Positions 40,023 to 52,675 of a stretch of DNA of 64,000 bases are shown piece after piece. A model generated the notes under the pieces. The model was not told the origin of the DNA. It searched no databases and worked only from the letters and a program-made list of their open reading frames with translations. Origin of the DNA: Mermis nigrescens. Its lineage: Eukaryota > Nematoda > Enoplea > Mermithida > Mermithidae. The translations under genes were made by a program, and so were the position numbers. The DNA lies in assembly GCA_036768485.1 (NCBI GenBank), contig JAVLUZ010000271.1, positions 2,958,309 to 3,022,308 of the forward strand. The letters are read 5' to 3'. Within the stretch, counting starts at the first letter, position 1. The number at the start of each line of letters is the position of its first letter.

Positions 40023-41479
40023 CCTTTATGCAGAAGCGTAGCCAGGATTTTTGGTTCAGGGGGCATAAACAAAAATTTTTTAAGACTACTTTTGCATTGA
40101 ATACCAGCAACGTTATGTATAGTAAAACTGAGTTTTTCGACCTTCAGTAGTGTAGCCTAGCTAATTTATAGGTTTCTGACGATCAAAAATACAAAAAGTG
40201 TACAGCAGCGCGAAGTGCCGAAAATGTTTGGAATTTCTACTGTTTTCATGTATACGGCCTTTCTATTGACAAACAGTTCGGAAATTATAAGTGGCGCAAA
40301 GTGCCAAGAAATTTAGTCATTTTTTACCGCCCCTAACATTTTGTAGCTCTGTGAATACTAATAGTCTGACAGAGCAGAAACTTATCTAATTTGTGTAAAA
40401 CAATTTTGACAATTCAAGCTTATAACAAGAAAACTTCGAATTACTAACTTTGTCTAAAGATATTTTGAGTGATTCGGCTTTTAAACACAATGCTGGAGCT
40501 TAACAAAAAGAAAGAACAGTAACTGGCGGCGCTATGCGCCGAAGAATTTTGACGTTTTTGCACTTTAAACTCAATTTATACCGCTTAAATCATACAAAAC
40601 AGACAAATTAATGCCGGCGCAAAACGCTGGAAATTTTCAGAAATTCCTAACCCTTTTACATGGCTTGTTCTCCCTAAAATCTCGTTGCACGTGTACAACG
40701 AGATTTTACGGCTGCGGGGGCTGGGTGTAGCGCACTCAAGGGTTCCCAGCGGGTTCCGGGACGGAGTACCGGAAAATTTTGTAAAAAAAGCATTCTAATG
40801 TTAAATAGTAACGTCAAAAATCGGCCATCTTGATTCTAAATCAAGCCCAAAACACCCAAAATTGATGAACTCCTACATTGCACAAACCTTCTGAGCCGAA
40901 ATGCGTTTTTCGGATCTCTGCTAATTACATAGCGCAGCAACGGGTCGTGTCGCTGCCAATATGATATAGGAAAATGTATCAATGGAAATTTTGATCCTAC
41001 CGTTCTCAGGCCCATTGTAGCCTTCTTATTAACAAGATGCTGTTCAGAAAACAGGAAATGCGCAAAACATAAGAAAATTTGGCTATTCCTTTCATTTAAA
41101 ATAGGATTTTGTGTCCTGTAAAAAAAACAAACAAAGCAAAGAATAGAGCACACTGGTATGCAATCATTTTTGCACTTTTACTATTATGCTCAACAAGCAT
41201 GCGCAGTGTTCATCAACAACAGAAGTGCATAAAATTACTAAAGTGATGTGAAGTGCTGGATTATTTCAGCTGATTCAAGCTTTTAAATTCACTGGATGTA
41301 TATAACAATAAATAATAATGACTCGGCGCGAAGCTGCTGGAAAATTTTGACGTTTTCGCCTTTTTGAACTCAGTTTTCTGGACACATTATTGCAACAGAT
41401 AAATCAACAATATTTCTGAAAAATTTCGGGGGGGGGGCATATGCCCTAATGACATTCCGGCTACGCCTATGCCTTTATG
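40023..41479. mobile_element. Non-autonomous hAT-like element (1.44 kb)
   Basis: The element at 40031-41471 is bounded by CAGAAGCGTAGCC on the left and GGCTACGCCTATG on the right, with G/C tracts just inside (GGGGGCAT and ATGCCC). It is flanked by the perfect 8-bp duplication CCTTTATG (40023-40030 and 41472-41479). An 8-bp duplication and CA...-type ends fit hAT. No transposase is recognisable. It contains a hairpin at 40676-40707 with 12-bp arms and several GGCGCxxxGCGCC-type palindromes. Confidence 0.72.
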
Positions 41480-42576
41480 CATATGTAATTTTTTCCACCT
41501 AACAGAAAGCTCATAAATTTAACCAGGATAAAACCTTGCGAGAGGTACGAACCTCGAATGTGGAACCTCTAAGTCTATTGTTCCCCGCCGTTTTTCTCTG
41601 CTAGTTTTTGGCCGGTAGGTAGGTACCGTTCTATTACCTGACTTGCCCGATTTTTTGGTGAACTTTTACTATGTACGGTCGGCTGAGTGAATAGCAATCT
41701 GATTTTTTACCTTTGTATATCCGTCGTTTTTATCCTGTTAGTTCGTTCCTCTTTTTAATTCCTCATACTTTTCATACACATCCATACATAATTATGTAAC
41801 CCCAGAACTGAAAGCGCAGCTGGTCTGCTGGTGCAGCCAGCGTCATCACTTGCAATATAGGTACGCTTATCACTTACAATGCGTAGTATCGTTATTGTTG
41901 CTTCAACATAGGCAGCTTTTATAATTAATTTACACTGGCTCCAAAATTTCGATTTACGTGCAAGGTTTTGTAAAAGACTATATTTTCAGCCTCGTAGTAT
42001 TTTCGACAACGATTTGAGACACTACAAGGTTATTTGTTACAGCAAACTACTGTTTGCTTCCTGTGTACTGTAAGGATCACGATAAAATTGTATGTTATCT
42101 ATAACCAGCTCTGTGCGCAGCGCAGCGCACCGTATTAATGCTTGTATCCAGGATTGCCAACCGTGGGGTTTTACCTCAAATTTTGACTTTTTTTAGCGTT
42201 TGGGGTTTTTTAGTTTTGTACTTTTTGAGGTTTTTGGTTGAGGTTGTCTAAAGTTTTTGAGGTTTTTAGGAATTTTTTGAGGTTTCGGGATTTTTATTGC
42301 AAAATGCGTTCTAGAAAGCTGAATTTTCAAAACTTTCCGGTGCTTTGCGCCGGCTGATTTATGTTTAATGCTTTTAATTGATGGTCCCGCAAAGCCGCGT
42401 CACTCACTGCACTTTTGTCGACAGCTTACTGCTGGACACAATTAAAAGTCGCTCCGTTTCTATTCCCTTCACAGGTTTTGATTCTATTTATTTATTTTAC
42501 TATTCCTTTTACTTCAAATCACATACTCCATTTCAGATTTCGGATTTAATTTATGTAACTATGAGTTTACCTATCT
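41480..42576. other. No gene recognised
   Basis: Mixed unique-looking and AT-rich sequence. Near 42170-42300 there is a run of TTTTTGAGGTTTTT-like text. No gene, RNA or element boundary is recognised. Confidence 0.4.
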
Positions 42577-42666
42577 CCTGCGCGCATAGGCGTAGCCAGG
42601 ATTTTCGCTAGGGGGGAATTCCAAAAAAATTTTTCGTCTAAAAAGCGCGTAAAAACGCGCAGGGCC

Positions 42667-42749
42667 GTTAAATAACGTGTTTTTTGGGCTTTTCACATCA
42701 GCCTGCACGATTTAAGCCATTAAGAAAATATATTTTCTCAAAAATTTTT
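42667..42749. repeat. 83-bp target duplication, left copy
   Basis: From GTTAAATAACG to CTCAAAAATTTTT. It matches 46633-46716 with a single 1-bp indel and encloses the LINE. Confidence 0.85.
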
Positions 42750-42868
42750 GAAAGAAAGAAAGAAAATTTATTACTAATACCAACAGTTAAAATACGAAAT
42801 GACAAGATATATAATAAATGCAATTACGAATTAGTAAAGGGACATGCGAGTCAATGGAATGACAAGTT

Positions 42869-44844
42869 TTACGCGCGCCCCACAAGATATCTAGATAAAT
42901 CAAAGTTTGCTAATCTAGATTTAAATATGTTTAGGTTAGGGGAAGAAACAATGAAGTCAGGAAGATCGTTCCAAACTGCGATGTATTTGTAAAAGAAATC
43001 AAACTTTTCTAAATTAGAATGTACAGTAGGTATGACTAATTTAAATCTATTAATGCTACGGGTAATATTATGATTAAATACAAAAAAATCATCAGCTTCC
43101 AAACATGATTTATGACAAATAATTTGATACATCATACACAGACAAATCTGCAAGCGTCTTAATTCAAGTCTGCACAATTTAAGTTGTGTTAAACGATCCT
43201 CGTAAGAAAAAATATTATTATAGCCAAAAATATATTTAGTGAATCTACGTTGAACAGCTTCCAATCTATCTATATCCTTAAGATAAGAGGGGTTCCATAC
43301 ACTGCAACAATACTCTAATAAAGGTCTAACATAACAACTATAAGCTTTAACAAGATTACCTTTATCACGCGAAAAAAATGATTTGCGTATTAAAATACAT
43401 CTAAAGAAAGCTTTTTAATCAAAGAATTATAATGTTCCTTAAATTTTAAATTTCGAGGAATCAAAACTCCTAAATCACGGACAAACGGATCACTAGAAAT
43501 AATTTCCCCATTTAGTCTATAAACAGCTTTTTGATTATTATTACCCAAATATAGAACTTGACTTTTGGTTCGAGAAATAGGTAAATCCCATGCAATTGCC
43601 CAGTCAATAATCTTATCTAAATCAGACTGTAATAATTTACAGTTACGACTAATATTGAAAATTTTGATATCATCTGCGAACATATAAACCGTACTACAAA
43701 TATTATCACATATATCATTTATAAAAATCGAAAAGAGCGTAGGTCCAAGGACACTTCCTTGGACGACACCGCTGGTAACAGGCACATAATCTGAAAAAGA
43801 CTGATTAACGCGAACACATTGGGAACGATTAAACAAATAGGCCTTTAACCATGCATACAAATTACCGTTTATTCCATATCCGTTTAACTTAATAAGAAGT
43901 TTTTCCATATTTACTTTATCAAAAGCTTTAGAGAAATCTAAATATATTATATCAACAGTTTCTTTTTTAGCTAACGACTGAATCCATGAAAATTTACACT
44001 TTAACAATTGTGTTTCACAAGACTTATTCTTTTGAAAACCAAATTGAAAAGGAGATATTAGTTTATTAACCTTAAGAAAGTCTAACAATTGACTATTAAT
44101 AATTCTTTCCATAATTTTGGCAATAGAACAACAAAGAGAAACGGGCCTGTAATTATCCACTAATGCTGGATCCCCCTTTTTTAATATTGGAATAACATGT
44201 GCCATGCTCCAAAGCTCGGGAATATTTCCAGACAGAAAAGATACAGTGAAAATACTAACTAACGGCTTTATCATTTGAAACGACAATTTTTTAATAAAAA
44301 GATTACATATGCCATCGGGGCCAACTGCAATAGACGTATTTAGATGGTTAATGGCTTCCAATACGCGATCCTCACTAAAAATAATGTCAGAAAGCGAAAA
44401 ATCACAGCGCTTCTGAAAAAGAAAATTCGCGTTAGTAATGTCACTAGAAAACACTGAAGCGAAATAATCATTAAAAATGTTAGCCTTGCGTAATGAATCG
44501 GTTATAACATTATTATCAGAAAATGTTAGAGGAGGAATTTCACTGCGACTTTTTAAGCTATTATTTACAAAAGTATAGAAAGCTTTAGGATTATTATTCT
44601 TGAGCAATTTGTTTTCTTGAGAAGAGAAATAATTATGAATAGTTCTACGTAGAGCCTTACAATGATTTCGATATTTAACTTTAGTTCCTGGAGTTTTACA
44701 CCTTTTATACTTATCCCATAGAGAACGTTTTTTAAGAAATAATTTATGTAAGCTTTTAGGGTATTTAAATTTTAATTTAGCCCTAAAAGTAGGTACAAAA
44801 CTAAAAATAAGAGGATTTAATATACTTAAAAAAACATTATACAT
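42869..44844 (-). pseudogene. LINE ORF2, reverse transcriptase and C-terminal region
   Basis: The RT domain includes GPDGICNLFIKKL, PILKKGDPALVDNYRPVSL, the SxAFDxV-type block DFSKAFDKVN and the catalytic YMFADDIKI. The main frame ends at 43390. The homologous C-terminal region (RPLLEYCCSVWNP then EAVQRRFTK) continues one frame over and ends at 42869. The clade signature suggests CR1/L2/Daphne-like, not R1 or L1. It copies the element RNA into DNA at the nicked target. A frameshift near 43415 and one at the endonuclease junction make this copy defective unless they are assembly errors. Confidence 0.85.
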
Positions 44845-44848
44845 GTCA

Positions 44849-45616
44849 TTAACTGTTGAGCATGTAGAAAAAAATGTCAGGCCAAGAAACAGAGGATAAA
44901 AAAGTAGCTATACTCTCGTAGTCCGCTTTATTGAAATTTAAGCTAGGTTTATCTCCATCTTGAAAAGTTCTAGTTAAAATTTCAAAAGAAATCGAATTAT
45001 GGTCGCTTGTTGAAAAAGGAGGAAGAACCTGGATATTAAAAACGTTATATGCAGCAAATACTACATCAATCAAAGTATTATCGTGAGTATTTTCTTTAAC
45101 TAACTGTTGCAGACCACTAGCTGATAAGTAATCAAAAAATAATTCGTTTAATGGATTAAATGTAAAAGTACCATGAAACCAATCAATTTTAGGCAAATTT
45201 AGATCCCCTACTATAATAACGGGATGACAACTATTAGTAGCCCATTCAATTAAATTACATATCCGAAGTGCAGTATCAAAATCATACTGAGGAGGTCTAT
45301 AAACTAACAAACATCTTATAACATCTCCACCTTTTAAAATTTCAACTACTAAAGTATCAGACACAAACAGAGAAGCAGGAACTTTAACGCATCGAGCATA
45401 AAGATGAGGTTTAGCAAAAATTAAAACTCCACCTCCCCGCTTATTCTTACGATCTGATCGGAGAATAATATAATTTTTTAACGGACATAATAGACTGTCG
45501 GAAATAGATTCATTTAACCAGGTTTCACAAAAAAATAATATATCGAATCTTGCAGTATTTAACAGAAAGTGAAGTTCCCCTAACTTATTCACAATACTAC
45601 GAGAATTACATAGCAA
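44849..45616 (-). pseudogene. LINE ORF2, endonuclease domain
   Basis: This apurinic-endonuclease-like domain nicks target DNA. Recognisable are CNSRSIVNK, FCETWL, a GGGVLIFA block, VGDLNLPKIDW and STSDHNSISF (catalytic Asp/His region). The frame stops at 44849 at a run of seven T, and RT follows one frame over, so it is the N-terminal part of one ORF2. Confidence 0.83.
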
Positions 45617-45652
45617 ACATTTAATATTAACAAAATAACGGGGCGAATTTAC

Positions 45653-46594
45653 CTAAATATTAGACGCGTGTTGACCATGTTGAGCACGAAATTTGGGATT
45701 AGATGGTTTAGGGGCTGTAGAACGAGGATCATAGACTCGTAAGGTTTTCTTCTTCACACAGTCATCCCTAAAGTCGATATATAGATTAGTCTCGCCTGCG
45801 TCCAGTCGTTGGTGCAACTCGTCGTTAAGTTCACGCTGACGTTTTCGCTGAAGAAACGACAAAATCCGGGTCGCGCACGTAATTTCGAGTAGACGTTTGT
45901 TGGATTTGCAGGGCGGACAACTTTGTTGATAAGACCAATAAAGCGACGTTGAGCACATGACGTAAGAAAGACAAACTTTCAGAAACTGAGGTTTGTCTGA
46001 ATATTTGGAACCGTCTCTAAATACCTGCGTTATATCGGCAGATGAAAAATCAGAGTCTTTGATTATAATCATCAATTAAAGATTTAACCGAAACAAGGTC
46101 ATCGTTAGATTCGGCTAAACCAAATACGACCGCATTCGACTTTTTTGATTCACGTTCTAGACCATCTTGAATTACATAAGCCTATATCGACGATGCTGGG
46201 TGACGTAGAAGCGCCTGATTTTTGATTCAATTGAGTTTAGACGAGATTCTAAAGTAGCCATCTTAGCCGGTAAAGAAGGAAATTTTCGAACAGGGGTTTA
46301 CAACAAGGAGCAAACGAATGGAAAAGAGTAAGAAGCGTCAATATAGGACGAACTATTGAAATATGAAATAAGTGCTGATGGTAGATTAAGGCACTCAGCA
46401 TGTGCCCACTTATGACATAGTCCACATTGAACAGCCGAAATATGACTATCCGTAACTGTCTCCGCTCAAATGACACAAAGACTATTATTGTCATCTTCTG
46501 TATTAAGGAGAGTAAAATTTCCCGTTCGTTGCGGTGGTGATTTAGAGTGTTGATTGTTGACGTAAATTTTTGATCCGCGATTTTTACCGCCCAT
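45653..46594 (-). pseudogene. LINE ORF1 with PHD-like finger
   Basis: From the ATG at 46594 (MGGKNRGSK...) the frame shows a stop near 46470 and a finger with CGLCHKWAHAEC near 46430-46390, then more breaks. The final part (46075-45653) is a basic domain with RQRELNDELHQRLDAGETNL, typical of ORF1 C-termini in CR1-like elements. ORF1 proteins bind RNA. It has several frameshifts and stops. Confidence 0.7.
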
Positions 46595-46632
46595 AATGTG
46601 TATTGTAATAATAATGCGGCTTTATAACTTGG

Positions 46633-46716
46633 GTTAAATAACGTGTTTTTTGGGCTTTTCACATCAGCCTGCACGATTTAAGCCATTAAGAAAATTATAT
46701 TTTCTCAAAAATTTTT
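46633..46716. repeat. 84-bp target duplication, right copy
   Basis: Partner of 42667-42749. Confidence 0.85.
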
Positions 46717-46960
46717 TTTATGTTTTTGACGGAAAAAATGTTTCTTATGCGCGCGAAGCGCTAATTTTTTGATTTTCCACCAATAAAACGGTAGAAACTG
46801 CCAAATAATAGAATAAACCGGCGCGAAGCACCGAATTTTTCCGATTTTTCATCGCAAAACAGCATCACGCAACCATATTGCTCACTTTTTGAAAATGTAA
46901 AAATTTTCCCCAGAGGGGGAATTCCACCCCTTCCCCACTGGCTACGCCAGTGCCTGCGCG

Positions 46961-49900
46961 CTTACATATTCTACCCAGCTAAAATTTGCTTAAAAGATAA
47001 GAATATGCTTGAACTTGAGATTTTTTATCTTCCGCGATAACTATGGATTCATTGTCCGAAAAGCACGAATTCAAGATAAAAGTCGTAGAAGTGCGATAAT
47101 TTTTGGCGCTTCGCACTAAGTCTGGGCCAGTCGCCCGCCCTTCTAGAAATTATATCTGAAAATGATTTGTCTACTTCTACTTCTTTTTGTTTTAGTGAAA
47201 AACAGCCAAAATTATCGGCGCTTCTTTCCGAATTTTATAATCCAATTTACAATCTAAATAGTCACAAGTGCGCGGTTCAAACACTCCAGATTCAACCTTT
47301 AGCAACATCCATCATATTTGGCTTATGTTCATGTCTTCCGGTCTTCTGTTTTTTCAGATTTTATACAGCAAATTAGATCTTTGTAAACAATTTGACTTTG
47401 TTTTTCGTGTAATTAGATTTATAACTGCAATAGCATCTAATGTCACATTAAATGAGCATTTGGCAACTATAAATCATTTTTGGTCCTGTAATACAATCTA
47501 TTTCAGCTTTCTGACTCTATTTCAGTGCCACTTTAGCTGACAAAGTCGTAAAATTTTGGCACTCTCGTGCCGGACTATATTACCAATTAAATTTATGACA
47601 GAATCGTACTGGCTTAGATATCATATGGTCGTTAGAGTTGCACAGCGGGTATACTCGAGTAGAGAAAATGGTAAATTTTAGTGATGAATTTTAACTAACT
47701 ATTTTTAGGCTGAGTTTAAAATAAATATTCGGCTGGTTTTGTAAAATGTTTATAATACGATTCAACATTAAAGTGCTCTTATTTAAAAATTCCCTGGGAC
47801 TACGCCCTGGACGCCGCTGTGAGGTGCTTGAACAAGCCGCCAAAGTCCCTTAGCCATAAAAGAGAAGGAGTCTCTTGCATTTTCAGCTTATCGAAGGTAT
47901 GTACCTGGGTGGCAAAATTTGAAAAGTGTGAAGCTCCAGTGACTAAAAATATATCTTCTTGAAGTCTTCTTTTGGTCCCGTCTTACATTTTTATAAAAAA
48001 TTTAGTCGTGACCTCTCGAATCAATACCCTTGATATGGGCCTGGATGTATTTTTGCTTAAACTGAAATTTTGATAGGTAAAGGCGTAGGTAGCTACATAC
48101 TTAAGAAACGATCAGATTTTTCTAAACTTTGCATCAAACTGTTTACATACGGGTAATTTTCTTTACTGATTTCTCCGGAATAATGATTTTCTTTTCTTCA
48201 ATTGTAACGAATGACTAAGTACAAAATTAGACATATTAAAAATGAGTAATGCTAATCAAGGTGAAAATCGTGCACAATAGTGATATACATCAGTTTCAGT
48301 GATTTCCAATCAATGCAACAATTTGCATCTAACAATACAAAGATTTTCAGGCCCCAGGGCTGGGGCCTAGGCCCCGGATGCCGGGGCCAGCCCGACCCTG
48401 GAACAGCTCTACTTATAAGTAAGTAGATAGGATCTAAGTACCTACCTACCTAAAGGTAATATTCTTCTTTGTTCCGGAATCATGATTATCTGTTCTGTAT
48501 GCATTTATATTGGCCAAATTGTGATAAGACGGCAACGTCTTGAATTTTTTTGGCGATTCTTGTTATCCTCCTTTTTAAAATTCTAGCATTTAGGTTAATT
48601 GCTTAAGTAAACAAGCTAAAGTATTTTGGTGCTTAAGATGTAACAATTTAATTAAAATCGATTTTAACTTTTATATCCCATTTGTCTGTAAAACTCTGAA
48701 TTTGATTGTTCTGTGATAATTTTGTAAGTTGAATTCCTTTGTCATTTACTAAATCAGAATAAGGTTTCAGACGGTGAGATTATAGGAATGGCGAACTTGA
48801 AAAGTCTTTCGCGTTAATTAAAAGTTTTAACAACAAGCATCGATTGTACGTGAGATTCTTTTCAGTCTGCTCTAGAGAGTCAAATGCACCTGCTCTCTGC
48901 AGTGTCTACTTTTAATTTAGACAAATTTGAGTAATCTTTGCGACATAAGCCTTACTACAAATTTCGCTTAAAAAGTTCCCATGTTTGCAAAACAACGAAG
49001 GATAAAACCATAGAAAGATGTATAGTCATGGCCTCAAAAAATCCACGTTTCATGTTTTTTGCATATATTTATTGTGCAAGCACTCCAGTCTAGAAACTTA
49101 TATAATCAGAGCAATGTCCCGTCGATGCTTTATCTTTCGCCACTTAGTTGATCTCATAGATCCCTTAAGTCTTGGAGAAAAAAAGATCGATCAAAGTCAA
49201 AACTGAAAAAAAAACAGCAAATTCCATTTGGGAAATAAAAATACTATGGGGAAAATGAAAAATCTCATGCGAAGTGCGTAGTTTGCAGCGTAAAATAATC
49301 ACTTGACCTACATAATTCATTTTTTCACGATATTTCCGTTCATTTCATCACATTTATATAAAAATCAATAATTTTTCTGAATTTTATTAAAAGTTCCATA
49401 AATTTCACTAATAAAGTCTTCAAGGAAGTGATAAAATAGCTCTAGGTAAGTTTCTTCTACATCCTCTGCCAGAAATCAGTGCAAAATTATGCAACTTGAT
49501 GAAAAGTAATTTCGTTGCACATGGCAACGTATACTTAGCATTGGTCTTTCTATTGGTTACAAAGGTTTTTTTAGGTAACAATCGAACTTTTTTGGGGTGT
49601 TTCCCATTTTTTGTGGAAAATAAATATCAGGCATCATATAAGGTGCTATGAGGCACATTCCTGCTACGTTTTGTAAACATTGGCGCTGGTTTTTTTCAGG
49701 TTACAACTGGTTTTTTTAGGTTTGACTTCGAAGGTATACTGTAGCTATGTGGATGACAGGACAACTAAATTTTTTTTGACATTAGTCTGTAAGAGCGCCT
49801 AACGTGAAAACATAAAAGATTCCAGCAAATATGAATACGGGTAGAAATACTGACCTCAACACGCTTAGAAAAAATCATAAAACGGCAATTTTAGGAAATT

Positions 49901-50275
49901 TTCGACAAATTTATATCTCAAGTTCCTGAATGATCCGGAAAGAGATCAGGGGTCAGTTGTAATCCTCACGGCATAGCTTGTTCGCCAGTATAATATCATC
50001 AGCCATCTCCTTTTGGTTATGGAAAAAGGGGCGGTTTTTTTAAGGTTACAAATCGACTGGTTTTTTCAGAGGCCAGCACTAGTACAGAGTGGTCCACTCA
50101 ATTGTATTGTGATTGTGACTGTACCTATTTTGATCTTTTGTTAGTTTTTTCAATTTTGACTTTGACGTTCATAAGATCTTCAGGATTCTTACTTGGTGGA
50201 TAATTACATATCTTGTTACACTAGTACTATTAATTGTATATACGTACACGGTCCAGCCTATGCGATTCTTCTGAC
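46961..50275. other. Intergenic region upstream of Beclin-1, no gene recognised
   Basis: AT-rich, with scattered repeats. A GC-rich patch at about 48352-48410 is built from GGCCCCAGGGC/GGGGCC-type inverted words. It includes the upstream region of the Beclin-1 gene, but no promoter can be pointed to with confidence. Short frames at 47167-47540 and 49018-49206 have no domain. Confidence 0.4.
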
Positions 50276-50539
50276 ATGCCGTTTCTATGCACGAACTGTC
50301 ATTGTTTACTGAAGTTCGATGCATCGATTACAGATCGATATCCTGAATGGCAAAGCATGTGTATGTTATCTAAACCAGCTGCTGCTGTGTATAGGCGACA
50401 GCATGGGCAATTGAAAAGCCCCGACAATGGCGTCACTTATTTGAAGAATTGGTCGTTATCAGCTGCCAGCAGCGGTAGCGCATTCAGTCGCTGTAGTGAC
50501 AAAACATCTCCTTTTAGCGGATCAACGGAAATGCAACAA
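50276..50539 (+). CDS. Atg6: Beclin-1 (Atg6), exon 1
   Basis: Beclin-1 is the scaffold of the class III PI3-kinase (Vps34) complex that starts autophagosome formation. The gene model spans 50276-56465 in five exons. Exon 1 starts at the ATG in MPFLCTNCHCLLKFD, the conserved N-terminal CxxC opening of Beclin. It is followed by a Ser-rich variable stretch and ends in phase 0 at a GTAACT donor (50540). The N-terminal variable part is weakly conserved, so this exon is less certain than the rest. The reading frame continues in exon 2. Intron 1 holds a long (TA)n run. Confidence 0.75.
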
Positions 50540-50619
50540 GTAACTTGAGACATAACTATGTTGTAAAGAAAGAACAATAATTTATAAGAAATTAGAATAT
50601 AAAATGCATATAAAATGCA

Positions 50620-50645
50620 ATAAATAAATAAATATAAATAAATAA

Positions 50646-50708
<63 letters not shown>
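50620..50708. repeat. (AATA)n/(TA)n microsatellite in Beclin-1 intron 1
   Basis: AATA repeats followed by about 28 TA units. The minus-strand open frame across it is an artefact. Confidence 0.95.
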
Positions 50709-50710
<2 letters not shown>

Positions 50711-51183
50711 TATATCCAAAAATTGGAGGTCTTTACTCCTCCTCTAAAAATGGCTAGAAACTCCCAAAATTTAGAGCCGGTAGGTATATACATGTATGGT
50801 AGGAGTATTCGGCTGTTATTAGGAGGGGTTAACAAGCTATCTAATTTTGACTGAAAACGACGAAAAACGCCCATTATAGGCTTTAAAAACAGCTTATCGC
50901 GTGAAAAATTGGGAAGGGGTATAAAGATTTTATGTACTGAATTTCGGAAGATTATTTTCGGTATATATCTCAAAAATAAAATTACACTTAACGATCCTTA
51001 AGGATTGCTTGGCCTATGCTATTAGGACATTGCAGAACCTCGTCATATAATTTAGCGTTGCTATGTTAAAAGTTGACGTTGTCGTCTGTAACATAGGTCT
51101 GACAACCTTTAGCAAAACTTATGGATTGTTAAACATTCAAATTTAGTGACAAGGACTGTGTTCCTGATTGACATTTGTTTTAG

Positions 51184-51435
51184 TTTAGTTCGGGAAATCT
51201 GGGTCATGCAACTGCCATGATCGGAAATCTATTCGACATAATATGCAACGATGTATCGGCTATCGATAACCCAATGTGCCAGGAATGCGCTGATAAGCTG
51301 CTTGATTGTATGGATCAGCAAATGAAACAGCTTGAGGAAGAGTGCAATGAATACAGGGAGATGTTAGAAAACTTAAAAGCTGATCAAGAAGGGACAGATT
51401 TCAATTCATTGAAAACTGAACTTTGGAAATTGCAG
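51184..51435 (+). CDS. Atg6: Beclin-1, exon 2 (BH3 and start of coiled coil)
   Basis: After a TTTTAG acceptor the text reads SGNLGHATAMIGNLFDI, matching the Beclin BH3 region, then DNPMCQECADKLLDCMDQQM, the conserved CxxC-containing segment, and the start of the coiled coil. It ends LWKLQ in phase 0 at the donor CAG/GTACCT. Confidence 0.9.
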
Positions 51436-52139
51436 GTACCTAGTACCTACCTGTACGTGCGTAGCTAGCCTTCCATTCTAAAAGATACGCTTATCCTATC
51501 TGGTAGCCCAGATTTACGTTGCTTTTTGATTTCAACTTAGTTTGTGTTTCAAAGCTTTATGTTCCAAGGTTTTATCTTAAAGTTTCACATCTACATGAAT
51601 GAACGTGTACGTGCATAGCTTGTTGACAGTAGGTGCACGAGCAGCCCCATACTTGAATTTTATTTCAGGGAAGGAATCTCCGAAATTGCGAAGATTTATG
51701 TAACGCGTTGAGAAGAGGTGAACTTACATGAAATAATTTTTTCGACCTGTTTTGCGTTTTTAGATCATTTCCTACGTTTTAGTGATGAACCATAACAATT
51801 AAGGGATTCGGCAAAAATTTTGGCGTTTTTACTCTTGAGCTCAATTTTTTGCATTTTTGAAGACAATGCAAAAACGTGTTGCGTCCGAAAATTTTGAAAT
51901 TTAAATTTCGCAGCTTTCTGAAAGATAGGGAATGCAGGAATAATATCTTGCGAACAATCGAACAATTTTTCGGAAAAAATCGAAATACATACGTAGGGCC
52001 GTATTTAAGGGGGCAGAGGGGGCGGCTGCCCCTGCCCCTTCCCTCTTGGCCGGAAAAATATTTTGAAAGGTAAGATAATGCACGGTAAGATGGAAAAAAT
52101 GCATGTATTTGTCACAAAATCATCGAATTTTCGGTTTAA

Positions 52140-52620
52140 AAGCATTTTTTATAATTTAATTTTGGGGGGTGGGGGGCAACACCAATTTTGAGTGGGACCG
52201 AGCCCAAAAAGGCTAAAAATAGCACAAAATAACGTTTAAAAAGTCCTATTTTTCCGAGTTTCTGAAATTCTAAGGGGGTCCGGACCACACATGGGCGTGG
52301 GGTTTGGGGGGTATACACCCCCCAGAAGTTGAAATACCCCCAGAAATCAAAATCCCCCCAGCAAAAAATTTTTTTTTGCTTTTTTAGCAATTTTTTGATG
52401 CCATTGGATAGAGCTTGATGAGAAACGTCGAAAAATGGTGTTTTTTGCAATACGACCACTTTTAAGACCATTTTTTGACCTTTAAAATTTTTTCACCCCC
52501 CAGAAATTTTTTCATCCCCCCAGAATTTCGGTGCTGCCCACCTATGGTCCGACCCCCCATTCCCCCAGAGCTACCTGCCTGCTCCTTTATCCCTTGTACG
52601 CGACGGGCCTGCGTACGAGT
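52140..52620. repeat. Dispersed G/C-tract repeat in intron 2
   Basis: Inverted relative to 1006-1260, sharing GATGAGAAACGTCGAAAAATGG. It contains several C-tracts of 5-7 bases. Confidence 0.6.
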
Positions 52621-52675
52621 ATAATTTTATAAATCATAAAATTTTTTGCAATAAGCTGACTAGTTTTGTGTTCAG

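Larger units (their letters stand above)
42750..46632 (-). mobile_element. CR1/L2-type non-LTR retrotransposon (LINE)
   Basis: A full-length-looking element of about 3.9 kb on the minus strand: ORF1 with a PHD-like zinc finger, then ORF2 with apurinic-type endonuclease and reverse transcriptase, ending in a short (TTTC)n tail next to the left duplication. ORFs are broken by single-base changes, mostly in homopolymers. The long flanking duplication contrasts with the short ones usual for LINEs. Confidence 0.88.
42577..46960. mobile_element. Second hAT-like element, split by a LINE
   Basis: Ends are CATAGGCGTAGCC at 42585 and GGCTACGCCAGTG ending 46952, flanked by the perfect 8-bp duplication CCTGCGCG (42577-42584 and 46953-46960). 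Without the LINE and one copy of its duplication it is only about 400 bp. It is the same family, by its ends, as the element at 40.0-41.5 kb. Confidence 0.75.

Noticed and set aside
47167..47540. Plus-strand frames of 69 and 90 codons
   Set aside because: They overlap each other in different frames and show no domain, conserved motif or splice context.
48352..48410. GC-rich palindromic patch as a structured RNA or promoter
   Set aside because: It is made of overlapping GGCCCC/GGGGCC words and could be simple-sequence expansion; no gene begins nearby.
50437..50973. Minus-strand frame with a long Ile-Tyr run
   Set aside because: It is the TA microsatellite read as protein.
51992..52070. TAGGGCCGTATTTAAGGGGGCA as the end of another hAT element
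   Set aside because: The text looks like a transposon end, but I could not find a matching opposite end with an 8-bp duplication.
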